From CAWDLX01 sp963753485 (GTDB taxonomy: Bacteria; Actinomycetota; Actinomycetes; Mycobacteriales; Micromonosporaceae), in the NCBI GenBank assembly GCA_963753485.1, contig CAVWCL010000008.1:402070-466069 (forward strand): a stretch of 64,000 bases of DNA, written 5' to 3'. The notes below the pieces were generated by a model. It had not been told where the DNA came from. It was given only the letters and a program-made list of their open reading frames with translations, and did no database searches. Position numbers and translations under genes: made by a program. Shown in pieces: positions 43,820 through 51,806 of the stretch (within the stretch, counting starts at the first letter, position 1; each line of letters begins with the position of its first letter).

Positions 43820-44635
43820 TTACGCCTGCTTCGCTGCCGCGCCGGTCGGACGCCGCCTCGACCGGCGGACCCGCCACATCCGGGCAAGATCCCGCGGCAG
43901 CACTATCACGGCCCGGACGGGGTGCCGCATGTTCTCCACGACGACGTTGCCGATCTGGAAGGTGGCCGACGTCCGGATCGCCGTCAGTTGCCGCTCCAGC
44001 TGGCGTATCCGCGTGTCCTGCTCCGCGACTCGCGCGGTCAGCTCGGTGAGCCGGCTGCGCATCGGTCGGGCCACCAGATCGCCTAGGACGTACTCGTTCG
44101 CGACCCGCAGCACGGTGCGCAGCTCATCGACGGCGTCCGGGCCGGGCCCGGTGGCCGCGCCCGGCTGGGTCGGTATGTCGGTCAGGTAGGCCCGCAGCGG
44201 CGCCAGCTTGTCCACACACTCGACGACCAACGCGCCATGCACTCCGCCGAAGGCCGCGAGCCTGTCCAACGGGAGCGCCTCCACCACCTGACAGCCGCCG
44301 TCCACCAGCGGACCGAGCAGACGGTGGTACGGTAGCTCGGCGATCGGCCAGCCGAGGAGTAGTAGGGAGCGGACGCCTGGCTGAAGCCGGCGCAGCACGG
44401 GCGCCAGCGCGTCCGGGTCGAGATGGGCCGTCCGGCTGGGACCGAGCAGGCTGACCAGAAGGGTGCCGGGGCCAAGTTCGAGGTTGCCCGCGTCGTCGAC
44501 GCCGCGCTTGCGGTGTCGCACCGTGGCGCCCTCGGGCACCGGCAGATGGGGCCATAGGTCCACGCCGTCGAGGCCGACCTCGATGACCTCGCTCGCGCCA
44601 CCGAGGTAGACGGGCAGCAGTTCCTGAATGCGCAT
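43820..44635 (-). CDS. Hypothetical protein sharing domain and coiled-coil module with the 730-residue neighbour
   Basis: 271 residues from ATG 44635 (MRIQELLPVYLGG). The N-terminal part (GTLLVSLLGPSRTAHLDP; GGCQVVEALPLDRLAAFGGVHGALVVE) parallels the Rossmann-like domain of the neighbouring protein. Residues ~199-262 repeat its coiled-coil module: QDTRIRQLERQLTAI, then TSATFQIGNVVVENMRHP and a basic tail. It looks like a stand-alone version of the first third of that protein. Longer in-frame upstream sequence overlaps the methyltransferase and was left out. Function unknown. Confidence 0.68.
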   Translation of the reverse strand: MRIQELLPVYLGGASEVIEVGLDGVDLWPHLPVPEGATVRHRKRGVDDAGNLELGPGTLLVSLLGPSRTAHLDPDALAPVLRRLQPGVRSLLLLGWPIAELPYHRLLGPLVDGGCQVVEALPLDRLAAFGGVHGALVVECVDKLAPLRAYLTDIPTQPGAATGPGPDAVDELRTVLRVANEYVLGDLVARPMRSRLTELTARVAEQDTRIRQLERQLTAIRTSATFQIGNVVVENMRHPVRAVIVLPRDLARMWRVRRSRRRPTGAAAKQA

Positions 44636-44652
44636 AGGGGTGACTCGACCTC

Positions 44653-45318
44653 TTAACCGATCCGCGTGAAGACATAAAAGCCGATGAGGTTGTGCCGGAA
44701 ATCGTACGGATGCCACCCAGTGAACCGCAGTCCGCACTCCTTCATCAGCGGCAGGTACTCGTCGCGCCCGCGCACGACCATGTAATTGCCGAGCACCCGG
44801 TCGCCGGGCTCGCCCCAGTCGGACACGATGAGCTGGCCGCGCATACGCACGAGCGAGGCCAGGTTGCGCACGGACCGCTCCCAGTCGTCGTGCTCGAGAA
44901 TGTGGAAGACCACGTCGATGGCGGCGACCGCGTCGTAGAGCCAGGGAGAACGCCATTCGGCCAGAGTGGACCGGAAGTACCGCGGGCCGCCGCCCAGGGC
45001 CCGGCATTCTGCCAGCGCGCTCTCGCTAGTGTCGATGCCGTCCACCTGATGGCCGAACCGAGCCAGCTCCCGGCTGAACCAACCCTTACCGCAGCCGGCG
45101 TCGAGGATGAACATCGGTGCGACCCGGCTCGAGTGGTGGCCGAGCATCTCCAGCAACAGCGAGAGCCGGCGCGTGTAGAACATCTGGTTGGTGGTCTCGT
45201 CATAGGAAATGTGGCCACCGGACTGCAGATTGCCGGCCCGCTGGTGGCGCGTATCCCAATAGGCGATGGCCTCTTCCTGGGAGAGCAGCTCCACCTTGAT
45301 CACCACCCCATGGTCCAC
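44653..45318 (-). CDS. Class I SAM methyltransferase
   Basis: 221 residues. AIAYWDTRHQRAGNLQSGG, FILDAGCGKGWFSRELARFG (motif I), VDGIDTSESALAECRAL (motif II) and DAVAAIDVVFHILEHDDWERSVRNL fit the Methyltransf_23/11 group found in polysaccharide loci. GTG start at 45318, with other in-frame GTGs at 45306 and 45303. It is first in the minus-strand run of five polysaccharide genes. Confidence 0.85.
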   Translation of the reverse strand: MDHGVVIKVELLSQEEAIAYWDTRHQRAGNLQSGGHISYDETTNQMFYTRRLSLLLEMLGHHSSRVAPMFILDAGCGKGWFSRELARFGHQVDGIDTSESALAECRALGGGPRYFRSTLAEWRSPWLYDAVAAIDVVFHILEHDDWERSVRNLASLVRMRGQLIVSDWGEPGDRVLGNYMVVRGRDEYLPLMKECGLRFTGWHPYDFRHNLIGFYVFTRIG

Positions 45319-45821
45319 GGTGACGTGCAGTAAAGCACGCCCGAACGGCCAACCGCCACTGGTCGCTCGGTTGCCGCGGCCCGCTCATTGGTGAGTTTCG
45401 CCAGGCGGGGCCGTCGGGACGCAACCGTAGCGTCGCTGCGCTCTGGTGTCCGTGTGGCCAGGGAGAAGCGGGATGCGTCGCGGCGAGACGGTGCGGCATC
45501 TCGTGGGGCCGACGTTGACGGGCACAACGGGCGGATCACCGTAAGATGGCACATCACAGATCATGCCTACCGGGCAGCCCGAACCATCGAGAAGCGGGGC
45601 GAGATCGGCCATTACTGGCACGCCCAAGACCCGCGCCGACATTCCGGACCCGAGCCCTCCGGGCCGCTCAGAGCAGCGACCAACCTACGACCTGCGCACC
45701 TTCCACCATGAGGTGATTTGTCGGCGGGACTCTCCCACTGGACACATTGGACGCACGCCTCAACCGGGTCCTCCCGACAGCACGGTAGGACCGCCTATGC
45801 CGCGGCCCACCACGGCGATCC
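45319..45821. other. Intergenic region at the end of the polysaccharide locus
   Basis: About 503 bases. Plus-strand frames here (for example 45560-45640, HITDHAYRAARTIEKRGE) read like a fragment of a helical protein but lack a clear start, length and relatives. No supported gene, RNA or repeat. Confidence 0.35.
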
Positions 45822-46778
45822 TCACGAGGATCGCCCGTACCAGCTCAAGACACGCAACGCCCGCAACGTGTTCCACCGGCTCGGCCGGCCGTCGCCGTCG
45901 TCCAGGGCGAAGTAGACCTCGCCGGGGTGGGTGTTCTCCAGCAGCCAGGTGCCGTCGGGCTGTTGTTTCGATCGGAGCACCTGCACGGCTTCGTTCACGC
46001 GCTTGTCCGGCGGATCGCCGGCCGCCCGGAAGTACTCCAGGGCGCGCAGCACGTCGTAGTGCCATCGGGTCGGGAACGAGAACCGCAGCCAATCCGGATT
46101 GGCCACCTCGCCGGTGCTCTTACGCCGAAACAGGTTTCGTTCGAGGAGGTACTCCTCGCCTCGGCGCCGGGCCGTGATGGAATCGGCCGAGCCGCCGCTT
46201 GCGCGCTCGTACGCCAACAATCCTTCCAGGACATTGATGGTCGAGTGGTAGGACGAGCGAACCGAGCCGTAGTCGGTCCAGCAGTTCCACCCACCATCCT
46301 GGAGCTGCTCGCCGAGGAGCCGTTCAACGATTCCGTCGATGTCTTGACCAAAGTAGACACCGAGCGCGACGGTCCTTGCGTTGATGCACGGATCCTCCTC
46401 GCCGCCGAAGAACGGCAGATCGTCGCACTCCCAGCGGCACTGGTCCGCGACCTTCGCAATCGCTCGTCGCGCCTGCTCACTGCCCGGGTCGACGCCAAGT
46501 TCGAGCAGCAGCTGCAGCGTCGGCAGCGTGGCGGTCCACGGTTCCCCCAAGTTTTTGTCGGGATGGTTACTGGGCGCGACCCATCCGACCGGGAAGCATG
46601 CGCCACCCGCCCATTGGCCGTCTTCACCTTGCAAGGCAAGCAGCCGCGCGCCCCACCCCTCGGTGGCCACCCTTGCCCGTTCCGCCGCCACCGCGTCGGC
46701 CGACGCGTCGGTGAGGTCCCGCAGCGCCTGCCACCGGATGGCGGGATCGGAGTCCAACATCCAATCGAGTAGGGCCAT
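45822..46778 (-). CDS. Prenyltransferase/squalene-cyclase-repeat-like protein
   Basis: 318 residues. Alpha-alpha barrel repeats are visible: LLALQGEDGQWAGGACFPVGW, LLGEQLQDGGWNCWTDYGS and VLRSKQQPDGTWLLENTHPG, each with the Q-x-x-DG-x-W core of QW-type motifs. It lacks the DxDD motif of cyclases, so it is not expected to cyclise squalene. The family is common in actinomycetes without a known role. No signal peptide. It ends the chromosomal part before the tRNA-linked island. Confidence 0.75.
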   Translation of the reverse strand: MALLDWMLDSDPAIRWQALRDLTDASADAVAAERARVATEGWGARLLALQGEDGQWAGGACFPVGWVAPSNHPDKNLGEPWTATLPTLQLLLELGVDPGSEQARRAIAKVADQCRWECDDLPFFGGEEDPCINARTVALGVYFGQDIDGIVERLLGEQLQDGGWNCWTDYGSVRSSYHSTINVLEGLLAYERASGGSADSITARRRGEEYLLERNLFRRKSTGEVANPDWLRFSFPTRWHYDVLRALEYFRAAGDPPDKRVNEAVQVLRSKQQPDGTWLLENTHPGEVYFALDDGDGRPSRWNTLRALRVLSWYGRSS

Positions 46779-46819
46779 GGGTGCTCCTCGGTCGAGTCGC
46801 GGCGGCGAGGACCCGTCTC

Positions 46820-46942
46820 GGTGAGACGGGGCTGTTGTGAGGGTAGAGGGTCTCGAAGACGGCAGGTGGTAGGTCGGCCGCGGCGCTGTGGTCGGCGGTG
46901 GTTGTACCAGTCCAGGTATTCGAGGGTGGCGATCTCGACGTT
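46820..46942 (-). pseudogene. C-terminal relic of an IS3-type transposase
   Basis: On the minus strand NVEIATLEYLDWYNHRR matches the end of IS3-family OrfB transposases (YNxxRxHxxL). One frameshift later the other frame gives HSAAADLPPAVFETLYPHN, the usual final segment. Everything before the last ~45 residues is gone. It abuts the tRNA-linked island. Confidence 0.65.
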
Positions 46943-46990
46943 CCGGCCAGTACCGCCACCTCGGCCGCTGGTCTGACCTGGTGTTTCGTG

Positions 46991-47035
46991 TGGAGCGGGT
47001 GACGGGAATCGAACCCGACTGTCAGCTTGGGAACT
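46991..47035 (-). repeat. tRNA-Gly 3' half, att copy 1 (DR1)
   Basis: On the minus strand this holds the anticodon loop CTTCCCAAG, variable region, T-arm and acceptor 3' strand with CCA of a tRNA-Gly(CCC). The 5' half is absent, so it is not a tRNA gene. One base is missing before the T-arm compared with the other copies. It is the left edge of the island. Confidence 0.75.
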
Positions 47036-47080
47036 CGCTATGGATCATGCTCTGTACTGCCGTGACCTGCACTAACGTTC

Positions 47081-47387
47081 GATCTCCCGGACCCCGATGA
47101 TCGGCACGTCCTGGCGGCCGCAATCAGTGCCAGCGCACAGGTGATCGTTACGGCGAACCTGCGGGACTTCCCGCCGGACGGTCTGCGGCCCTGGGGGATC
47201 GAAGCCAAGTCTCCCGATGAATTCGTTCGCGATCAGATCAGCCTCGACCGCGCGGTCGTCTACGCCGCCATACAGCAGATCGCGGATTCGTGGCTGAACC
47301 CCGCCCGGCAGCGTCGATGACGTTCTAGATCGCTTGGAACGGGCCGGCCTTGCCGTCGGCGGTGCGGAACTTCGGGCCGGCCGCTAA
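47081..47387 (+). pseudogene. 3' relic of a PIN-domain (PIN_3) toxin gene
   Basis: LPDPDDRHVLAAAISASAQVIVTANLRDFP followed by WGIEAKSPDEFVRDQISLD is the C-terminal half of PIN_3 toxins. After PARQRR a stop occurs, but the next frame continues DDVLDRLERAGLAVGGAELRAGR and ends at 47387, so there is one frameshift near 47305. The 5' half with the first catalytic Asp is missing; homology begins about 45 bases from DR1. Confidence 0.75.
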
Positions 47388-47398
47388 GCCGAACCGGC

Positions 47399-47443
47399 GG
47401 AGCGGGTGACGGGAATCGAACCCGCACTGTCAGCTTGGGGAAC
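47399..47443 (-). repeat. tRNA-Gly 3' half, att copy 2 (DR2)
   Basis: Same 3'-half tRNA-Gly(CCC) segment as DR1, in the same orientation, with one extra G in the anticodon loop region and CCG instead of CCA at the 3' end. The sequence to its right matches that of DR5 for over 100 bases. Confidence 0.8.
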
Positions 47444-47526
47444 AGCCCTGGTCCCGGGCCTGGCCTCGGGTCCGCAGGTGGGACAGGGTTCGGGACGGCC
47501 TGGCGACGCCGGGGCTGTCCTGGACT

Positions 47527-47545
47527 AATGGCCCGTCAATGGCCC
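47527..47545 (+). repeat. 11-bp-spaced arm motif near DR2
   Basis: AATGGCCC occurs twice, 11 bases apart, about 126 bases right of the start of DR2. The same arrangement recurs near four other tRNA copies. Likely arm-type integrase sites. Confidence 0.5.
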
Positions 47546-47553
47546 GGCAGAGA

Positions 47554-48075
47554 TCAGTTCCCGCGGCGTGGGCTGCGGCGGTGTCGTCGCATCGCGTCAA
47601 CTCGTGCGGTGAACTCGCTGGCGCGCAGTATCGGTATGCCGCGCCACGGGGACATGCTGGTCAGGTCGGTGTCTTCGGAGACGATCAACAGCGCGCCGAC
47701 CTCGGCCGCGAGGTCCAGGATCAGGTTGTCCTCGTGGTCGCGACAGTCGTGCACGGCGCGGGGCGGGGTCAGCACGCCGCCGCCGGATGCCTCGGCGATC
47801 TCGGTGAGGATCTCGCGGTACTCGTGCGCCTCCTCCTTGGGGGTACCGACCACGCTCATCAGCACGCGCACGGTGTTGTCCAAGATGTGCGGTGAGAGCC
47901 ACAGGGCAAACTCGGCGGCGTCGTTGGCGATCCCGAGGCAGTCGGCAAACGGATTGCCCGAGGTCGGTGGCGGCGACGGCCAGGCGAGGTAGGGGCTGTT
48001 GCCTAACGCGATCGCTTGAACGAGCACGTTGACGTCGAATACGACTGGGGTTGCGACAGGGCCGGGGAGGCTCAC
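47554..48075 (-). CDS. PIN-domain toxin
   Basis: 173 residues, GTG start. VVFDVNVLVQAIALGNSPYLAWPS has the first catalytic Asp, and DCRDHEDNLILDLAAEVGALLIVSEDTDLTSM the later acidic residues and VSxDxDL motif of PIN domains. Probable ribonuclease. The antitoxin gene is upstream with a GTGA overlap. It fills the ~1.06-kb islet between DR2 and DR3. Confidence 0.85.
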   Translation of the reverse strand: MSLPGPVATPVVFDVNVLVQAIALGNSPYLAWPSPPPTSGNPFADCLGIANDAAEFALWLSPHILDNTVRVLMSVVGTPKEEAHEYREILTEIAEASGGGVLTPPRAVHDCRDHEDNLILDLAAEVGALLIVSEDTDLTSMSPWRGIPILRASEFTARVDAMRRHRRSPRRGN

Positions 48076-48326
48076 TCAGCCGACGCCTTGTACGCGTGTT
48101 GGATCAGGGCAGGCAACTCATCGGCGGAGATGCCTCGTTCTGCCAGTCGGCGATGGTTGGCCGCCTGCATCTCGCGGAGTCGATCAGCTCGGCGCAGGGA
48201 CTCCATGACCTTCAATGTTGCACGTAGGTAGGCCGACCGGTTTCCACCGCCGAAGTGCTCCACGAGCCGGTCAAGTCGCCCCCGGTCCTCATCGGAGATC
48301 GCGAAGCCGATCGTCTGCGATGCCAT
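48072..48326 (-). CDS. Ribbon-helix-helix antitoxin of the PIN toxin
   Basis: 84 residues from ATG 48326 (GGGAGG upstream). TIGFAISDEDRGRLDRLVEHFGGGNRSAYLRATLKVMESLRRADRL is a CopG/RHH-type domain; the helical tail ISADELPALIQHAYKASAE would bind the toxin. First gene of the pair. Confidence 0.82.
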   Translation of the reverse strand: MASQTIGFAISDEDRGRLDRLVEHFGGGNRSAYLRATLKVMESLRRADRLREMQAANHRRLAERGISADELPALIQHAYKASAE

Positions 48327-48460
48327 CCATGTCACCTCCCTGCGCAACACTACATCGACTTGCCTATGACGTGCAACGGATTGCACACGCTGGGCAAGCG
48401 TCAACGGAGACGCCACATTTCTTGGTGAGCGAGGAGGGGCTGCGCTGGGTCTCAGGCGTG

Positions 48461-48505
48461 GGAGCGGGTGACGGGAATCGAACCCGCACTGTCAGCTTGG
48501 GAACT
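48461..48505 (-). repeat. tRNA-Gly 3' half, att copy 3 (DR3)
   Basis: 3'-half tRNA-Gly(CCC) segment, same orientation, with CCC at the 3' end. The 20 bases to its right match DR1 and then diverge. It separates the PIN islet from the 11.8-kb islet. Confidence 0.8.
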
Positions 48506-48611
48506 CGCTATGGATCATGGTTTGTGCTTCGCCGACCTCGTACGACTTTGGCAGGGCTGCCGGGCGGGGTGCCCGCCCGACACCGTGGGTGTCCGTGAGT
48601 TGGCGGGGTAA

Positions 48612-48630
48612 CGGGCACGCGAGGGGCACG
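48612..48630 (+). repeat. 11-bp-spaced arm motif near DR3
   Basis: CGGGCACG (48612-48619) and GGGGCACG (48623-48630) share GGGCACG, 11 bases apart, about 150 bases right of DR3. Confidence 0.45.
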
Positions 48631-48656
48631 AAGGACACGCTCGCCGTGGTGGCCGT

Positions 48657-48675
48657 CCTTGCGCATTCCGCAAGG
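48657..48675. promoter_or_regulatory. Operator before the MntA-type gene
   Basis: CCTTGCG and CGCAAGG are perfect 7-base arms with a 5-base spacer, ending 4 bases before ATG 48680. TATCAT follows directly and could be the -10 of a transcript starting at the in-frame GTG 48689. The HTH domain of the encoded protein is the likely ligand. Confidence 0.55.
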
Positions 48676-48679
48676 TATC

Positions 48680-49279
48680 ATGCGTGCTGTGCAAGTACGC
48701 TCACAGTTTTTGCCGCTGCTGCGGACGCCGCTGCTCGGAGAACTGCTGGCGTGGCTCTACCTCCATCCCGACGAACAGTGGTCGGTCACTGATCTCGCCA
48801 AACGGTTCGACATGTCACAGTCCGCGGTGAGTCGTGAGGCGGATCGGTTGGTTGAGAGCCGTCTGGTGGCTGAGCGGCGGCGGGGCAATCTGAGGCTACT
48901 CCAGGCCAATCTGGATGGTCCTCTTGCTCGACCGCTGACCGATTTGTTGGCATTGTCCTACGGACCGAAGGCGGTGCTCGGTGATCTCCTGGCCGGGATT
49001 CCGGGGATCGAGGAGGCATACGTCTACGGGTCGTGGGCAGCTCGGTACTCCGGCGAAGCCGGACCGATACCTCGCGACATTGACGTACTCATCGTCGGGC
49101 ACGCCGATGATGATGCCGTCTTCGACGCGGCCCGCGCCGCCGAACGCGTCCTCGGCCGGGAGGTCAATGTCCGCGTGGTCCGGCCAACGACCTGGCGCAG
49201 CAACAGCGGCGACCCGTTCCTCGCCTCCGTCCACGCCCGCCCGCTAGTGCCGATCGACATCGAGGAGAAGAGATCATGA
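48680..49279 (+). CDS. HTH-fused MntA-type nucleotidyltransferase antitoxin
   Basis: 199 residues (ATG 48680; GTG 48689 is a good alternative). Residues ~10-75 are a winged helix (HPDEQWSVTDLAKRFDMSQSAVSREADRLVESRLVAE). Then comes a minimal nucleotidyltransferase: YVYGSWAARYSGEAGPIPRDIDVLIVG, with the GSW and DxD catalytic motif. In type VII systems MntA AMPylates and silences the HEPN toxin HepT. The HEPN gene follows with an ATGA overlap but is truncated. Confidence 0.85.
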   Translation: MRAVQVRSQFLPLLRTPLLGELLAWLYLHPDEQWSVTDLAKRFDMSQSAVSREADRLVESRLVAERRRGNLRLLQANLDGPLARPLTDLLALSYGPKAVLGDLLAGIPGIEEAYVYGSWAARYSGEAGPIPRDIDVLIVGHADDDAVFDAARAAERVLGREVNVRVVRPTTWRSNSGDPFLASVHARPLVPIDIEEKRS

Positions 49280-49674
49280 GATGGGATCAGGGCCGGGCCA
49301 CGGTAGAAGGAATGATCACTCGCGGTGAGATCGAGCGGGTTCCCGCCAGCCGAGCGCACGCCGATCTCCTTATGGGACAGGCGAACCAGCACATACACGC
49401 GGCTAAGGCCGTTGAGTCGATCGACCCGACAGGTGCATACCAACTCCTGTATGACGCTGCCCGCAAGGCGCTCAGCGCCGTTCTGGAGAACCAAGGGCTT
49501 CGCGGGACCAGCAGGGGCGGGCATATTGCGGTGCTTGACGCGGTATCCGCGCAGCTTGATCCGCCGCTCGGTGGAATCCTGAGGCCGTTCGACCGGATGC
49601 GCCGCCGACGTAACCAGGCCGAGTACCCATCCGGCGACAGTCCAGGCTTCGGCGCCGCCGGCGACTGCCGGTAG
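49276..49674 (+). pseudogene. 3'-truncated HEPN-domain (HepT-like) toxin gene
   Basis: Starts MRWDQGRATVEGMITRGEIERV and runs HADLLMGQANQHIHAAKAVESIDPTGAYQLLYDAARKAL, a HEPN helix bundle, to FDRMRRRRNQAEYPSGDSP, near the position of the R-x4-H/N active region. After about residue 122 the similarity stops and nine unrelated residues lead to a stop. The expected last 25-30 residues are missing. The break coincides with the truncated 3' end of a DoxX-like gene on the other strand. Confidence 0.72.
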
Positions 49675-50240
49675 CCGCATGCCTTCACGGACCCGCCTGC
49701 GCACCACAGTGTGTACGGCGAACACGCCGCCGTCCCCGGCGAGCAGCAGCGGGGTCCACGCGAACAGGAACACGATGTCTGATCCGAAGTAGTACGGGGG
49801 TGGTGCGCCAGCTGACGGTCGGGAAGAACGACAAGGCCAGCAGCATGCCGACCGCGGCCGCCGCGCGGGTGAACAGCCCGGCCAGCGCACCGAGCCCGGC
49901 GGCCAGCTCGCCGAAGGCGATCAGCAGCCCGGTCAGCGCGGCGTGCCCGGCGCTGAAGGTGACCAGCGCGCCGATCGGTGACCCGAGGGCGGCGTGCAGC
50001 ATCTGCGACCGCACACCCAGCGGTGGTGGACGCGTCGAGATAGGCGGGGTCGAAAAGCTTCGACAGCCCGGCGTATAGGAAGGTCACGCCGAGAAACGCG
50101 CGCAGCGGTAGGAGTACCCAGGCCGCTTGGGTGAGCCGGGGGTCGCGGCGCAGCCGCTGCCAGGCACCTGCTGGCGGAGGCGGTGGGGCCGGTGGCCGGT
50201 TCGCCTTCTTGGCCGGGCTGGACACGCGTTTGGCTGGCAT
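49640..50240 (-). pseudogene. DoxX-like membrane protein gene with two frameshifts
   Basis: Three frames must be joined. Frame 1 (from ATG 50240) ends with FLYAGLSKLFDPAYLDAS. Frame 2 continues LGVRSQMLHAALGSPIGALV to LALSFFPTVSWRTTP. Frame 3 gives YYFGSDIVFLFAWTPLLLAGDGGVFAV. The shifts lie near 50025 and in the C-run near 49800. It followed the ferredoxin gene in the electron-transfer operon. Its 3' end runs into the truncated HEPN gene. Confidence 0.72.
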
Positions 50241-50274
50241 TGGGTGGGGCCTTTCGCTGGTGGGTGGATCTCGG

Positions 50275-50481
50275 CTACCGCTGGCGGTCGAGTCGTAGCG
50301 CCAGGACGGGGCAGGCGGATACCGCGCGCCGGGCGTGTCCGGTCAGCTGTGGGGGTACCGGTTCGGGGGCGAGGATCGGGTAGCCCCACTCGTCGAGGCT
50401 GATCATTTCGGGGAACAGCTCTGCGCACAGGCCGTGTGCCTGGCAGGCGATCGGGTTGACCCGTAGCCGTGGCCCGGTCAT
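50275..50481 (-). CDS. Small 3Fe-4S-type ferredoxin
   Basis: 68 residues from ATG 50481. IACQAHGLCAELFP supplies CxxHGxC, in which His replaces the second Cys, and SACPVLAL the final CP. This is the 3Fe-4S ferredoxin pattern used by actinomycete P450 and redox systems. ATGA overlap with the NuoF-like gene upstream shows it belongs to that operon and probably passes electrons to or from it. Confidence 0.88.
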   Translation of the reverse strand: MTGPRLRVNPIACQAHGLCAELFPEMISLDEWGYPILAPEPVPPQLTGHARRAVSACPVLALRLDRQR

Positions 50482-51806
50482 CGCCGGTCCCGGTCGACGG
50501 CGCGTGGGTGGGGTACCGGAAACAGGGGCGGGTGGCGTTTCCCGTCGCACACGTATCCGTCGAGGTGGATCTGTACGTCGTCGGCGAAGGCGCGCAGCGC
50601 GCTGTCGGCCAGCCGGATCGCGCCATCGGGTTGCCGGCACGCCCCGCGCCCGGCGATGACACCCAGCCGGTACGCGAGCCGGTTGTAGCCGGGCGGGTCG
50701 AGCCGGCCGCCCGCGAGGTCCTGGAGTTGCTCGGCGACCGCGGGCAGGCCGAAGCGGCAGGGGCCGCACTGGCCGGCGGACTCGCCGGCGAGGTACCGCA
50801 GGATCCTGGCGGTCTCGACAAGGCCACACGCCTGCCGGGGCAGCGCCAGGATCGGGCCGGCTCCGACGGTCGCGGCGTACGGTTGGGCGGAGTCGTGGGA
50901 GACCGGCAGCGGGTCGGCTGCCGGTAGCGGTACCCAGGCGCCGAAGTAGCCACCGACGAGTGCGGCGGATACGGCGGGGTGCGGGTCGGCCAGGTCGAGC
51001 ACGTCGCGTAGTGCGCTGCCGAGGGCGATCTCGTAGACGCCTGGATGGGCGACCGCGCCGCCGATGGTGACCAGGGTGCTGCCCGGGTCGGCGGCGGTTC
51101 CTACCTCCCGGTACCAGGCCGGTCCCCAGGCGGCGAGCATCGCCAGGTGGGCGAGCGTCTCGACGTTGTCGATCAGGGTCGGGCGGCCGTCGACGCCGCG
51201 CTGGAACGGGCGGGGCGGTACCGCGAGCGGGAGGGCCTGGCCGGTGTTGAGGAACCCCACCAGCGCCGACTCCTCGCTGGCGACGTACCGGGCCGGTACC
51301 TGCGCCAGCTCGACGGGGACCGGGTCGGTGCGTTCGGCGATCGCCCGGGTGAGCACCGGTACGGCGGCGCTGGCGCGGTGGACGCAGATCACGACCCGTT
51401 GCGCACCGATCGCCCGGGCGGCCAGTGCCATGCCGTCGAGGACCAGGTGGGGCGCGCGGGAGAGCAGCGTACGGTCCTTGGCGCTGGCCGGCTCGCCCTC
51501 GCAGCCGTTGGCGACGACCACCGTACGGCGTCCCGCCTCGAGCACAGCGCGGAGTTTGCGGGCGGTCGGGAACCCGGCGCCCCCGCGTCCGCGCAGGCCG
51601 GCCTGCTCGACGAGATCGACCACGGTACGCCCGAGCAGGTCCGGCAGCCGACCGTAGCGGTGGCGGTGGCCGGCGAGGGACCCGGTGTCGAACATGGCGG
51701 CCAGGCGCGGCGCCACAACCGGCTGCGGTACCGGCGCGGCGACCCGCGCCACCCCCCGGGCCTCGGGCCAGCCGGCCGTGGCGCGGTCCGCGGTCCCGGC
51801 GCTCAT
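50478..51806 (-). CDS. NuoF-like FMN/Fe-S oxidoreductase subunit
   Basis: 442 residues from ATG 51806. RGRGGAGFPTARKLRAVLEAG and VVANGCEGEPASAKDRTLL are the NADH/FMN-binding motifs of the 51-kDa subunit of complex I. YVASEESALVGFLNTG and the Fe-S motif ESAGQCGPCRFGLPAV, with a further Cys in GRGACRQ, follow. It stands outside any complex I operon, between a ferric-reductase-like membrane protein and a ferredoxin. It probably joins NAD(P)H or ferredoxin to the membrane heme protein. Confidence 0.88.
   Translation of the reverse strand: MSAGTADRATAGWPEARGVARVAAPVPQPVVAPRLAAMFDTGSLAGHRHRYGRLPDLLGRTVVDLVEQAGLRGRGGAGFPTARKLRAVLEAGRRTVVVANGCEGEPASAKDRTLLSRAPHLVLDGMALAARAIGAQRVVICVHRASAAVPVLTRAIAERTDPVPVELAQVPARYVASEESALVGFLNTGQALPLAVPPRPFQRGVDGRPTLIDNVETLAHLAMLAAWGPAWYREVGTAADPGSTLVTIGGAVAHPGVYEIALGSALRDVLDLADPHPAVSAALVGGYFGAWVPLPAADPLPVSHDSAQPYAATVGAGPILALPRQACGLVETARILRYLAGESAGQCGPCRFGLPAVAEQLQDLAGGRLDPPGYNRLAYRLGVIAGRGACRQPDGAIRLADSALRAFADDVQIHLDGYVCDGKRHPPLFPVPHPRAVDRDRR

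Noticed and set aside
45388..45711. 107-codon plus-strand frame after the polysaccharide locus
   Set aside because: Part of it reads like protein, but the first half is Arg-rich low-complexity and there is no ribosome site or relative I can name.
46991..47035. The tRNA-like segments as full tRNA genes
   Set aside because: Only the anticodon-to-CCA half is present in copies 1-5; the 5' half with D-arm is missing, so they are att fragments.
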